Positions 1-7,876 of a DNA stretch of 25,302 nt are shown here, piece after piece (within the stretch, counting starts at the first letter, position 1; each line of letters opens with the position of its first letter). The notes under the pieces were generated by a model. The model was given only the letters and a program-made list of their open reading frames with translations, was not told the DNA's origin and ran no database searches. The DNA is taken from positions 1 to 25,302 of IMG/VR virus record IMGVR_UViG_3300021197_000932; one strand, 5' to 3'. Made by a program: the position numbers and the translations under genes. The DNA is from a virus.

Positions 1-2311
1 AACTCTTACCACTGCCTGGTCCACCTGCCAGGAACACTGCTTTAAAAATGTGCGGATCGTTTACGCCTTCTTCTAGGTCAACATCTTCGTCCATAGCCTT
101 TTCAATTGCTGCATAACTCTTTGGACCATCTGGATGCTTTGGATTTACACTTACAATTTCACCATTCATTAGTTCACTGATGTTGCTTGCTTTACCAATA
201 ACATCCAGCAGTTGGTGTAGTTCATCATTCTCATCATAGTCTATTTCATAGTTAGGATTGCCGCGTACTTCCGCACGTTCACCTGTGCGAGTATTTCTAA
301 TGTGTAGCACAAGCAGATCATCATCATTTTCTAGTCTCAGTTTATATGCTTCATTTATGTTATCAGTAAACCAACCTTTTACTTTGTCTAGTATACTCTT
401 ATCTTTTTTAGGAACAGGTTTGTACTTGGGCTTTTTTTCTTTTTTCTCATATCCAGGAAAGTTTATTTGACTGCCTAAACTGTCATCTTCATTTTTCTTT
501 TTACCCGCGCAGTGCGCACGTTGTGAAAAGCCTTTTGGATTACTGCAGTTAATACTACTCTTGTATTTCGCACTCCAGCCTTCTACAGGAAACTCTCTGT
601 TAGGAGTTTTAAAATCTTTTTTACGCATAACAGTTTTAGCAATTAAGTCTAGTTCATTGTTGTCTTTGTCATACTGTAGTGCAAATGGCAAGTTAATATC
701 TGTCTGCAAGTCTTTCATTACTGCTTCTTGTCCAGGACCCATTTGTGCAATAGGCTTTGCCCAACGCTTAAACTCTTGCTTAAACAACCTAGTAAGTTCA
801 GCCATGGTAATTGGTTTACGGTTTCTTTCATCATTTACACGATCTAAGAAATGGCGAGTAAACTCTACATCAATACCTACTTTGGCAAACAGTTTATCTG
901 CAAACGTTTCTAGTTGCTGCAGGTCTACAGTTGTAATAGTTTCGTCATAGCGCAGTTTACCTGGTGTACTCTTTTTAATCTTTAGTGGACGATGTGGAAA
1001 CAGCGACATTACAAGTCCACTAGCAAGTGGCACGCCGATACTTCCACGTTCATTATAGATGTCTTTGTAATATGTCTTTTCAAACTTGTTTACTAGATCA
1101 TATAGTTCATAAGCAGGCAAGTTAATACGGAAAACATTTAAGTCTGCGCCTGTGTTAATAGCAACAAGCCATCTATGATGCCCATCCATGATGTAATCAT
1201 CACTACTAGCAATTACTGCTTTTCTGTTTGGTCCTTGTTCAATGTTCTTCATCAACTGCTTTATAATGCCTTGGTCGCTGAACTCTTTTTGCATTGCTTT
1301 TAGGTCACGAGCAGGAATAGTTTCTTTGGTAAATTTAGCACCATTTGATTTTAAGTATTCTATAAACTCCGCATAGTCGTCGCTTTTAACCTGAGGCATA
1401 TCTTTACGCTGTACACCCAATGTATCTTTTGGATCTGGCTTTTCTATTTTTAGTTCATCTATTTGCACACTAAATGCAGAGCTAGGAATAATGCCTTTGT
1501 ATGCCAGTGTGCTATCATCGTCCATTACATTTGAATCATCTTCCAAGTTGTCCTGGTCTAGTTGACTAGCATTTATACTTAACACAACAATATCGTCAAT
1601 GTATTCGTCTGGCACTTCTTCGTTTGCTTCTGCATGACTGACAGCAACTTCTGGATTTTTAGCAAGGTATACATAACCCGGCTTACTATCTTCCCACTGT
1701 GTTTGTGCACCACTACCACCCAGTCCGTTTTTCATAATACTATTAAGAAACGGTTTGTATGTTGCATGGTACAACATTGGAGTTACCGCATTTTCAAACA
1801 AACTTGGATCTTTGCCAGCCCATTTGCGCATTATTACACCAGCAACAGCATTTGCTTGATTCTCATGCTTGCTTCCATCACTACCATCAATGTCTTGATT
1901 CTGTTCATCTTGTGCTAGATGCACAAGTTCATGGGCAAGTGTTCTCATAATGTCTGCCTCATGACGATCACTTGAACTTACAGTTAGTGTTTTTGTTTTG
2001 GTGTTGTAGTATCCAAATGTGCCATCTAATTTCTTTTTAGTAATAACAATCCTAGGTATACTTTTTAGTTCTAAACTTTGTATGCAAAATTTAACAAACG
2101 GTTTAAGAGATGATGCATCCACGCTTTCGGTGATACCTAAGTTAAACAGTGTGTTTGGATCACTGTTCTTAGTTGCTTTCTTATTGTGAAGTTTAGGCTT
2201 ACCAGATCCAAGACCCAATTTTTTGACATTACTATACTCACTACCTATAGGAGCATCCTTGGTAGCGTTTTGTTTAGTAATTTTGCCTACACCTAACTCA
2301 CCTAGTTTCAT
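1..2311 (-). CDS. Multidomain polyvalent-type phage protein (zincin, ART-like, ParB-like, RelE-like nuclease, P-loop); 3' end outside window
   Basis: An unbroken minus-strand frame of 770 codons runs from an ATG at 2311 off the window edge, so the C-terminus is missing. Regions in order: a zinc-protease motif HELVH (127-131) with a possible third ligand E150; an ADP-ribosyltransferase/Tpt1-like stretch (about 179-252) with MLYHAT, a GL turn, PGYVYLA and an acidic VLSINASQLD end; a ParB/sulfiredoxin-like motif DGHHRW (376-381); a probable barnase/EndoU/colicin/RelE-type nuclease region (about 483-570) with RHFLDRVNDERN and KTVMRKKDF; a short Cys motif NCSNPKGFSQRAHC (588-601); a charged linker; and a Walker A GGPGSGKS (763-770) at the edge. 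This mixture is typical of the polyvalent proteins described in phages and conjugative elements, some of which are thought to enter the cell with the DNA. The P-loop suggests a kinase domain beyond the edge. Domain calls are by eye; the zincin and P-loop are the firmest. Start and upstream stop overlap by one base. Confidence 0.85.
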   Translation of the reverse strand, partial: MKLGELGVGKITKQNATKDAPIGSEYSNVKKLGLGSGKPKLHNKKATKNSDPNTLFNLGITESVDASSLKPFVKFCIQSLELKSIPRIVITKKKLDGTFGYYNTKTKTLTVSSSDRHEADIMRTLAHELVHLAQDEQNQDIDGSDGSKHENQANAVAGVIMRKWAGKDPSLFENAVTPMLYHATYKPFLNSIMKNGLGGSGAQTQWEDSKPGYVYLAKNPEVAVSHAEANEEVPDEYIDDIVVLSINASQLDQDNLEDDSNVMDDDSTLAYKGIIPSSAFSVQIDELKIEKPDPKDTLGVQRKDMPQVKSDDYAEFIEYLKSNGAKFTKETIPARDLKAMQKEFSDQGIIKQLMKNIEQGPNRKAVIASSDDYIMDGHHRWLVAINTGADLNVFRINLPAYELYDLVNKFEKTYYKDIYNERGSIGVPLASGLVMSLFPHRPLKIKKSTPGKLRYDETITTVDLQQLETFADKLFAKVGIDVEFTRHFLDRVNDERNRKPITMAELTRLFKQEFKRWAKPIAQMGPGQEAVMKDLQTDINLPFALQYDKDNNELDLIAKTVMRKKDFKTPNREFPVEGWSAKYKSSINCSNPKGFSQRAHCAGKKKNEDDSLGSQINFPGYEKKEKKPKYKPVPKKDKSILDKVKGWFTDNINEAYKLRLENDDDLLVLHIRNTRTGERAEVRGNPNYEIDYDENDELHQLLDVIGKASNISELMNGEIVSVNPKHPDGPKSYAAIEKAMDEDVDLEEGVNDPHIFKAVFLAGGPGSGKS

Positions 2312-3996
2312 TAGGCTTTGCCTTTACCAAATAGTTTCTTGCGTTTCTTAAAATCACCTTTGACTTTATTCACTACGTCAGTAAATACGTTTTCTTCTAG
2401 TTCTAGTCCAATGTTTTTTCTACAGCCGTCAATCATTTGCATAACTTCAAAATGTTCTGGACTGCCTGGCTTACACTGCATTTCTTTATCATACAATTTC
2501 ATTAGCAACATACGCATTGGCTTATGATCATCTGCCATTGGATCACCACAGTGTTCACTAATGTCTTTGTCTATACCCTTACTTGCTGTGCCACCACGCT
2601 TGCGCTGTTGTGCTAGTTCACTGTATGCTTCTTGTATACCATCATTGTATACGTTTAGCAAACTCATGTAGCGATCAAAGTTATCCTGTATTCCTTTAGC
2701 ATGTTTTACTTTAGCAAGATTTGAAACATTTGCTGACATTTCACTTATCTCTTTCAGCGCACTGCTAATACTCATTGTACCAATACCGCGAATAGCAATA
2801 ACACTGTTCATTGGATCTTCTTTGTTAAAGTCTGTAATTTCTTCTTTAACTCCCTGTCCTCCAAATGCTTTGCCTTGCCATTCAGCACTCTCTTTTTCAG
2901 TTTTGATAGGACCACCTTTTGCCCAGGTGTGGCAACTTCTTGCACTGTGGCACTTGAAGTGATGCATCCAACAGTAGCCTAGTTCGCCGTCATCATCAAA
3001 TGTATCACCAGGCAAACAATCCTTCATACGCTCACTGATATCAAATGCTACACAGTTACCGCAGTTACTGGCCAGTGCTGCTTCTTCTGAGGTGTTCCAA
3101 TACTCGCCAATGTCTTTCCAGTAATCACCTGGCACATCAACATTTAGTGGACCATAGTTAAACTGCTTTATAGTTCTATCTCTGTTCTCTGTGTTGACTG
3201 CTAGGTCTTGTGTAGCAAGTGGACAAGCAAGTTCTGCTTCGTTTACAGGTAAACTATGTCCGCCTTCCATGATTGCTTGGTATAATGATTTTTTTCTCTG
3301 TTTCATGTTAAGGTTCTCTACAAGTGTGTCAACTCTAATACAGGCTTCTAAGATGTAACAATCATCTGCACCTAATTCAATAAGTTGATCTAATATTTGG
3401 TCTGCACGTTCTAGTTGTTCGTTAATCTTTTGTGCCATAGTGTTGTGCGTCTTTGGATCATACTGTCCAAATAAATCTGTAATCATAGCCTTTTGTGTTT
3501 CACTGTCTGCTTGTGCAAAGTTTGCTCTAAACTCACTAGCACTACGCATAGGCTTGCCCAGCACATTAAACTGCAATGTAGGCACGGTGATAATGTATCC
3601 ATGTTTATCAAAGCCCTGCATGTCTTTGCTTGCTGGCTGATAGTAACTTGGTTGTCCATCTTTACGAGGTTTGAATGAGAAGCGAGGATCTTCAGCCATG
3701 TCTTTGTCACTGACTGCAAACAACGCGATTGTGTTTTGGGGATCAAAGTTGTCTGTAATTTCAGTTGCTTGGTATGGATTTTTTACTTGAACGACACGGC
3801 TTGGATCGACACCTGTTAGTGCCATCATTGCTCGCTTCTCATCAAATGTGAATGGGGATTTTGGTGGATCTACCTTATTACTGGTAGCAATGTATACACT
3901 ATTCTTGCCAAAACGCTTTACAAGAGCATCGTAAACACTCTTGTGGCCTTTATGGAACGGATGAAAACGTCCCGGATAGATTACGACTGTATCCAT
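2311..3996 (-). CDS. HxGH nucleotidyltransferase fused to a Cys-rich domain
   Basis: A protein of 561 residues. The N-terminus has GRFHPFHKGH (9-18), the HxGH nucleotide-binding signature of the cytidylyltransferase/NMN adenylyltransferase fold, and PMRSASEFR (149-157) fits the later phosphate-binding motif. The substrate cannot be read from the sequence; NMN, a phosphosugar or a pantetheine precursor are all possible. About residues 310-360 is a Cys/His-rich module (C312, C315, C327, C342, C349, C355, with CWMHHFKCHSARSC) that probably binds zinc or an iron-sulfur cluster; similar modules occur in large phage proteins. The C-terminal 170 residues are helical and end in a basic tail. It is transcribed from a TATAAATA box 25 bases upstream, and its stop overlaps the start of the polyvalent protein gene by one base, so the two are probably co-expressed late. 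The domain fusion is longer than a free-standing nucleotidyltransferase (about 170-200 residues). Confidence 0.85.
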   Translation of the reverse strand: MDTVVIYPGRFHPFHKGHKSVYDALVKRFGKNSVYIATSNKVDPPKSPFTFDEKRAMMALTGVDPSRVVQVKNPYQATEITDNFDPQNTIALFAVSDKDMAEDPRFSFKPRKDGQPSYYQPASKDMQGFDKHGYIITVPTLQFNVLGKPMRSASEFRANFAQADSETQKAMITDLFGQYDPKTHNTMAQKINEQLERADQILDQLIELGADDCYILEACIRVDTLVENLNMKQRKKSLYQAIMEGGHSLPVNEAELACPLATQDLAVNTENRDRTIKQFNYGPLNVDVPGDYWKDIGEYWNTSEEAALASNCGNCVAFDISERMKDCLPGDTFDDDGELGYCWMHHFKCHSARSCHTWAKGGPIKTEKESAEWQGKAFGGQGVKEEITDFNKEDPMNSVIAIRGIGTMSISSALKEISEMSANVSNLAKVKHAKGIQDNFDRYMSLLNVYNDGIQEAYSELAQQRKRGGTASKGIDKDISEHCGDPMADDHKPMRMLLMKLYDKEMQCKPGSPEHFEVMQMIDGCRKNIGLELEENVFTDVVNKVKGDFKKRKKLFGKGKA

Positions 3997-4021
3997 AAAT
4001 TGGTATCCCTAAAACACAGTG

Positions 4022-4029
4022 TATTTATA
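4022..4029 (-). promoter_or_regulatory. T4-type late promoter box TATAAATA
   Basis: An exact TATAAATA on the minus strand, matching the T4 gp55-dependent late consensus, lies 25 bases before the ATG at 3996. An AGGGA ribosome site lies between them. The position predicts a 5' leader of about 20 bases for the nucleotidyltransferase/polyvalent protein pair. Confidence 0.7.
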
Positions 4030-4031
4030 CG

Positions 4032-4484
4032 TTATAAGTTTTCCAATAACCAAATGTAGATCGGAGTCGTAAAGTGTAGTGTTGTTTTGCCGTTCCAACT
4101 TAGTTTAGTCGCATCATATCCTGTTGTGCCTGCGCCTTCAGGATCAATAGCCTCATATTTAAATGTATCTGGGTCTGTCATTTGAAAAAAGTCTAGTTCA
4201 ATATCGTCAAAACTGATACTGTTTATTTCGACACGTTTGTCTTTACTAATTGCACCATCATGTCCTATTTGAACATCTTGTTTAGCATCTTTGTTCATAT
4301 ATTCGATGGTTAGGAAGTTTTGAGTGCCATCTTCAATTTCTACATCAATATCAACTACTGTATCCTGTTCACAGATTTCACCAAATTGAGGATACCCATT
4401 GAGGCTAATATTTACAAATGGATGTTCGCTTACAGCGTCATGTGTAACAATGCTTAAATCTACTTTAATGTTAACTGTTTCCAA
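4032..4484 (-). CDS. Conserved phage protein, probable beta-sandwich
   Basis: About 150 residues, acidic, rich in alternating hydrophobic and polar residues (for example VDIDVEIEDG and FLTIEYMNK), with no catalytic motif I recognise. The pattern fits a beta-sandwich such as the small carbohydrate-binding modules seen in phage virion proteins, but that is a weak resemblance. The longest frame starts with ATG at 4529, which would overlap the upstream glycosyltransferase by 59 bases and has no ribosome site. I prefer the TTG at 4484: it has GGAG nine bases upstream and cuts the overlap to 14 bases. It follows two glycosyltransferase genes, so a role in binding or displaying sugar is possible but not shown. 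Confidence 0.65.
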   Translation of the reverse strand: METVNIKVDLSIVTHDAVSEHPFVNISLNGYPQFGEICEQDTVVDIDVEIEDGTQNFLTIEYMNKDAKQDVQIGHDGAISKDKRVEINSISFDDIELDFFQMTDPDTFKYEAIDPEGAGTTGYDATKLSWNGKTTLHFTTPIYIWLLENL

Positions 4485-5139
4485 TTTTAATTGCTCCCAT
4501 GTCTGGTTGGAATCTATAGTATCCAACATGTGCTAGTGCTACTGTAGTGTCTGCCCAAATTGCACCGCCTAATTTGCGCCACGCACGACAGAAACTCCAG
4601 TCTTCTGTTAAGTAACGTCCGTTGCTGTCAATAGTGCAGTTAAAGAAATCATACTGATTGTTATTCTCAGCATTACTAAGTCCAATGTCATCACCATATG
4701 GTGTTGCACCTGCTGCAATCATTTGTTCAAACACTGTGCGCTTTACTAGCATAAAGCCTGTGCCCAGTGTGCCTACCTCAATCAAGTCGCCCTCTGTTCT
4801 AGCATTGTCCAGTGTATTAACAACCATCTTAGGAGGCAGTGTTTTTTGTGGATAAATGCCGCCTACAATGTCCTTGTCATGTCCTACAAGTTTAACAATG
4901 TCTGTGGCGTTGAACTGTATGTCAGCATCCACAAACATTAGGTGTGTTGCATCACCTGCTAGGAACTTTGCCGCACAACTGTTGCGGGCTCTGTTAACAT
5001 TGCTTTCATTGCTCAGTGTGTCAATCTGAAAGTCCAAGTTATTTTGCAGTGCAAGTATGGTCCATTGCAAGTAACTACTAAAACAAACTTCAGTTATTTG
5101 TCCGCCATAGCAAGGTGTCATAAAATGTATTTTAGGCAT
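4471..5139 (-). CDS. GT-A fold glycosyltransferase (family 2-like)
   Basis: A protein of 222 residues. The nucleotide-sugar/metal motif is visible as LMFVDADIQF with DAD at 71-73, preceded by NVNRARNSCAAKFL (48-60), a layout common to phage and bacterial GT-A transferases. A later acidic pair, EDWSFCRAW (about 179-187), fits the catalytic-base region. It has no membrane segment, so it acts in the cytoplasm, transferring a sugar to an unknown acceptor (virion protein, DNA base or host glycan). It overlaps the upstream glycosyltransferase gene by 8 bases and the downstream gene by about 14, indicating one transcript. Family is fairly sure; acceptor and donor are unknown. Confidence 0.8.
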   Translation of the reverse strand: MPKIHFMTPCYGGQITEVCFSSYLQWTILALQNNLDFQIDTLSNESNVNRARNSCAAKFLAGDATHLMFVDADIQFNATDIVKLVGHDKDIVGGIYPQKTLPPKMVVNTLDNARTEGDLIEVGTLGTGFMLVKRTVFEQMIAAGATPYGDDIGLSNAENNNQYDFFNCTIDSNGRYLTEDWSFCRAWRKLGGAIWADTTVALAHVGYYRFQPDMGAIKIGNS

Positions 5140-6343
5140 TGTATTCCAATCTGTTTAGCAAGTTGTTAATTCTATGTACTTTTGGCATTAGAAAATTCTT
5201 CTGATTATGTTCAATTATATCTGCAATTATAGTTTGTATTCGCCGATGATGTTTGTCACTTAGGTTACACAAATCAAAACTCATTTTTAACAACATACTC
5301 ATACGTTCTCTGTGATCCGTTTCAGTATCATATGTTTCCTTTATTACATCTTCAAATGTTTTATAGCCCAAACTTTTTAATAATTGTAAACTGCCAGGAT
5401 TGCCTATGATAATAAAAGGTTGCAAATTAAGTATAGGCTTAAATGTTTTTTCTGTTAGGAAGCATGTGTTGTTATCAAAGTGTGTTTCTACTACAAAGTT
5501 CCAGTATGCATTTTGATAAAAGTCAGAATTAATTAATTTGTGATTGTTGTGTTCGTGATCTAATAGTTCGTCACATTTAAATGGCATTTGCAATTCAAAA
5601 CTAAGTATGTCCTGTTGTAGCGTGTCATCATAATGTTCCCACATGCTGAAATCGTCTAAACCAACATGACTTGTTTCATATTTGTAGCCAGTGTAACTAA
5701 AGTAACCATATTTGGTGACATCCAGATTGTGTAGAAAACTTGCATATATTTTACGCCATGCTTTGTCTGCACGATTCAAGCAGGTAAACTTTTTATCTCG
5801 CGATTCTAGATTATGTTTCTTAACGTACTTTCCTTCAAGCAACTGCAAATATCTATAATAAACTTCGTCATCAGGAAAATATACAAATGGTTCTTGTTTG
5901 TTTAGTTTATAATTTGCAGTTACAAATCGTATACTATCTTGTGTAATGCCGTGTGTTGCATACATACGCTCTAGACTATTGTATATCTCCGGATCTGGAT
6001 TGTCTCCTTCACTGTAGTAAAATAACACTTTGAAATCGCCTTGCTTAAACCGTTCAAGACTTCGCTTATCCATGAGTGCAATATAGTCTATGTCTGGATC
6101 CCAAAAGTTAAGGTTAATAGGATAGTATGCACTTGCTGTGCCACTTATGTAATCACTTACCAGTGTGCATTGTTGTATTACACCATCCAGTTTACAGTAC
6201 TTTAAGAAACGAAACTCATACGAAAAAGGTGGGTTAATACATAAATCCCACCAAGCACTAGTATTAGGTTCTAGTGTTTCATCTTTTATTAAGTTCGGAA
6301 GGAAACCATGCTGGTTCCTTTTATCGAACAACCATAATATCAT
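5132..6343 (-). CDS. Phage glycosyltransferase, exostosin/fucosyltransferase-like
   Basis: A protein of 403 residues. The C-terminal half has FLTEKTFKPILNLQPFIIIG (295-314) followed by NPGSLQLLKSLGYKTF, a signature of exostosin- and GT10-like transferases found often in marine T4-like phages: the E-K pair and the following glycine/proline loop bind the nucleotide sugar. FTCLNRADKAWRKIYASFL (186-204) is the conserved N-R-x-R-like segment before it. Sugar and acceptor cannot be told. An AAGGA ribosome site precedes the ATG at 6343. It overlaps the second glycosyltransferase by 8 bases, so the pair probably acts on the same product. The family call is by motif, not by full alignment. Confidence 0.75.
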   Translation of the reverse strand: MILWLFDKRNQHGFLPNLIKDETLEPNTSAWWDLCINPPFSYEFRFLKYCKLDGVIQQCTLVSDYISGTASAYYPINLNFWDPDIDYIALMDKRSLERFKQGDFKVLFYYSEGDNPDPEIYNSLERMYATHGITQDSIRFVTANYKLNKQEPFVYFPDDEVYYRYLQLLEGKYVKKHNLESRDKKFTCLNRADKAWRKIYASFLHNLDVTKYGYFSYTGYKYETSHVGLDDFSMWEHYDDTLQQDILSFELQMPFKCDELLDHEHNNHKLINSDFYQNAYWNFVVETHFDNNTCFLTEKTFKPILNLQPFIIIGNPGSLQLLKSLGYKTFEDVIKETYDTETDHRERMSMLLKMSFDLCNLSDKHHRRIQTIIADIIEHNQKNFLMPKVHRINNLLNRLEYNA

Positions 6344-6355
6344 CGAATGTGGTCC

Positions 6356-6610
6356 TTATTGACCGGTTGCTTCTACTGTAAAATCTTCTATATGTGCTGC
6401 GAGCGATTCGATGATTGCTTCTACGACACGCTCGTCTAAATCTTCTGCTACACTAAACTCAATGCTTTCACCAAGCTCTGTACTGTAGTAAGTAGCATCT
6501 GCATCGTCATCTTCCAAGCATACAGTTTCACAGAACATGTCCACAGCGGCAGCAATAGTTTCCATTTGCTGTTCGCTTAAACTTGATGCTGTGAAACGAA
6601 TATAACTCAT
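6356..6610 (-). CDS. Small acidic protein of unknown function
   Basis: 84 residues, strongly acidic (LEDDDADAT and repeated E/D), with a helical start and end and no Cys pair or membrane segment. I do not recognise it. Its start overlaps the stop of the next gene upstream by one base (6610), so translation is probably coupled. It lies between virion-type proteins and glycosyltransferases. Confidence 0.6.
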   Translation of the reverse strand: MSYIRFTASSLSEQQMETIAAAVDMFCETVCLEDDDADATYYSTELGESIEFSVAEDLDERVVEAIIESLAAHIEDFTVEATGQ

Positions 6611-6984
6611 TAGTGTGCCATAAAGATGTTGTTGATGCTACCAGCAGTAAAATCACTTACTGCAATGCGTATCCAAACAAAGTTACCTGTAAAGTTATTA
6701 AAGTAACTCTCGGTAATTGCCGTACTGCCGTCACTGGTAACCACACTTGCAATGTCAACCCAGTCTGTACTAGCAGGATCTTTTACAAGTGTGCCTTGTA
6801 TTTTGACTGTGCCAACTAGTGCAGTAACACGAGTTTGTGTTGTATGTACTCCGTCACTGAACCCATAGTAACCATCACCCTTAACTTTGTCGCCGTTAAA
6901 CGCTGCACTGGAACCATCATAGTTACCTGCACTGGTACCGAAAGTTGTTGTTGGTAATAATGTTATACTAGTTGTTGCTGGCAT
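6610..6984 (-). CDS. Small virion-type structural protein
   Basis: 124 residues rich in Thr, Ser, Gly and aromatic residues, with the beta-strand texture of tail, neck or decoration proteins (TSAGNYDGSSAAFNGDKVKG, then VKIQGTLVKDPAS and FVWIRIAVSDFTAGSINNI). Similar short jelly-roll-like proteins occur in groups in marine T4-like phages. An AGGAA ribosome site lies upstream of the ATG. It is followed immediately by the small acidic gene and preceded by a 54-codon gene, all in one cluster. The specific virion position is unknown. Confidence 0.65.
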   Translation of the reverse strand: MPATTSITLLPTTTFGTSAGNYDGSSAAFNGDKVKGDGYYGFSDGVHTTQTRVTALVGTVKIQGTLVKDPASTDWVDIASVVTSDGSTAITESYFNNFTGNFVWIRIAVSDFTAGSINNIFMAH

Positions 6985-6986
6985 TG

Positions 6987-7151
6987 TTATTCCTGAATTA
7001 GTTCTACTACTTTGCCTGGTCCTGCAAGTTCACTAATCACTGCTTCTAGTTGACTAAGAACTTCTGGATCAAGTGGCGGAGTTGCTTCTTGATTGTCTTT
7101 AAGTAATTCACTTACTTTAATTACTAGCATTTGTTCGTTCAGTTTAGCCAT
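6987..7151 (-). CDS. 54-residue helical protein of unknown function
   Basis: A short frame starting MAKLNEQMLVIKVSELL and ending VVELIQE. It is acidic, with two amphipathic helices split by a proline-rich turn (ATPPLDP). Its ATG overlaps the stop codon of the upstream gene by one base (TAATG), and its stop ends two bases before the next start, so it fills the gap exactly. That packing is the main evidence that it is real. It may be a chaperone or scaffold for its virion-type neighbours, but nothing shows this. Confidence 0.55.
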   Translation of the reverse strand: MAKLNEQMLVIKVSELLKDNQEATPPLDPEVLSQLEAVISELAGPGKVVELIQE

Positions 7152-7567
7152 TAACTAGCACCTGTAAATGCCATTACACCTTCAGTTGATAGTGCGCCAA
7201 AACTACGGATTGGTAATACATCACTACCGCTAATGTCAATATCGTTAGGACCAATACTTGTTGTGCTTGCGCCACTGTCAACACCAATACGTCTAATACG
7301 AGTTTGCAACTCTGTGTGATCATCAATATTTTTGTCCATAATTAGTGCAACTGTGCCTGCACTACTGTTAGTAATAAAGTAAGCAAGTGGTGCAATTTCC
7401 ATAATGATTGCTTCAACTGCTTCATTTACTGCATCATCTTCTGCTCTTAGGTCAATTGCACTGTTAGATGCGTTTTGTACTGTTAACAGATAACAGTGAC
7501 ATCCTACTTCGTGTTGTACACCGACGGTCATGTGGCTAGTGCCGGTGGTTCTTGTTACTGTAGCCAT
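7151..7567 (-). CDS. Virion-type protein of unknown function
   Basis: 138 residues, beta-rich with many Thr, Ser and Gly, no signal peptide and no enzyme motif. It has an unusual CHCYLL stretch (about 23-28) near the N-terminus. A GGAG ribosome site sits close to the ATG and a CATAAATA late-type box lies 29 bases upstream, so it is likely the first gene of a late transcript running through the small genes below it. Role is inferred from composition and context only. Confidence 0.65.
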   Translation of the reverse strand: MATVTRTTGTSHMTVGVQHEVGCHCYLLTVQNASNSAIDLRAEDDAVNEAVEAIIMEIAPLAYFITNSSAGTVALIMDKNIDDHTELQTRIRRIGVDSGASTTSIGPNDIDISGSDVLPIRSFGALSTEGVMAFTGAS

Positions 7568-7596
7568 GGAATTAATCTCCTATATAATATATAGTA

Positions 7597-7604
7597 TATT
7601 TATG
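7597..7604 (-). promoter_or_regulatory. Late promoter box CATAAATA
   Basis: CATAAATA on the minus strand differs from the T4 late consensus only in the first base. It lies 29 bases before the ATG at 7567, with a GGAG ribosome site between. It overlaps the last codons of the upstream gene. Confidence 0.55.
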
Positions 7605-7875
7605 CTGGCTCTGTCTTAGGTTTACGTCCACGCTTCTTATGTTCTTTGAATGTTCCGTCAGGTTTGATGTTATATGCTTTAGCAAAACGCTCTGGAATCA
7701 TGCCTTCAATGTCATGAATAGCACCTGCTGGCATGCCTGGATACCAATACACATCCTTTTTAATAAAGATATCTTTACCGCCTAGGCCTTTACTTTTAAC
7801 ACCTGCATATACAATAGTTTCCTCTGTTACAAGTTTACGTTCTACAAGTGTTGCTAGAAGTGATTCGTTCATCAT
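7600..7875 (-). CDS. Small protein with basic AT-hook-like tail
   Basis: 91 residues. The body has no motif I know; the tail has KKRGRKPK, which resembles the R-G-R-P core of AT-hook DNA-binding peptides and could simply be a basic tail. Two tandem ATG codons start it, eight bases after an AGGG ribosome site located in the end of the upstream gene (stop and start almost touch). It probably is translated from the same message as the gene before it. Function unknown. Confidence 0.6.
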   Translation of the reverse strand: MMNESLLATLVERKLVTEETIVYAGVKSKGLGGKDIFIKKDVYWYPGMPAGAIHDIEGMIPERFAKAYNIKPDGTFKEHKKRGRKPKTEPA

Positions 7876-7876
7876 T

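Noticed and set aside
561-950. 129-codon plus-strand frame
   Set aside because: It is the reverse of the long polyvalent-type gene on the minus strand, which carries the HELVH, DGHHRW and P-loop motifs.
3483-3746. 87-codon minus-strand frame inside the nucleotidyltransferase gene
   Set aside because: Different frame of a gene with clear motifs, no ribosome site and no independent features.
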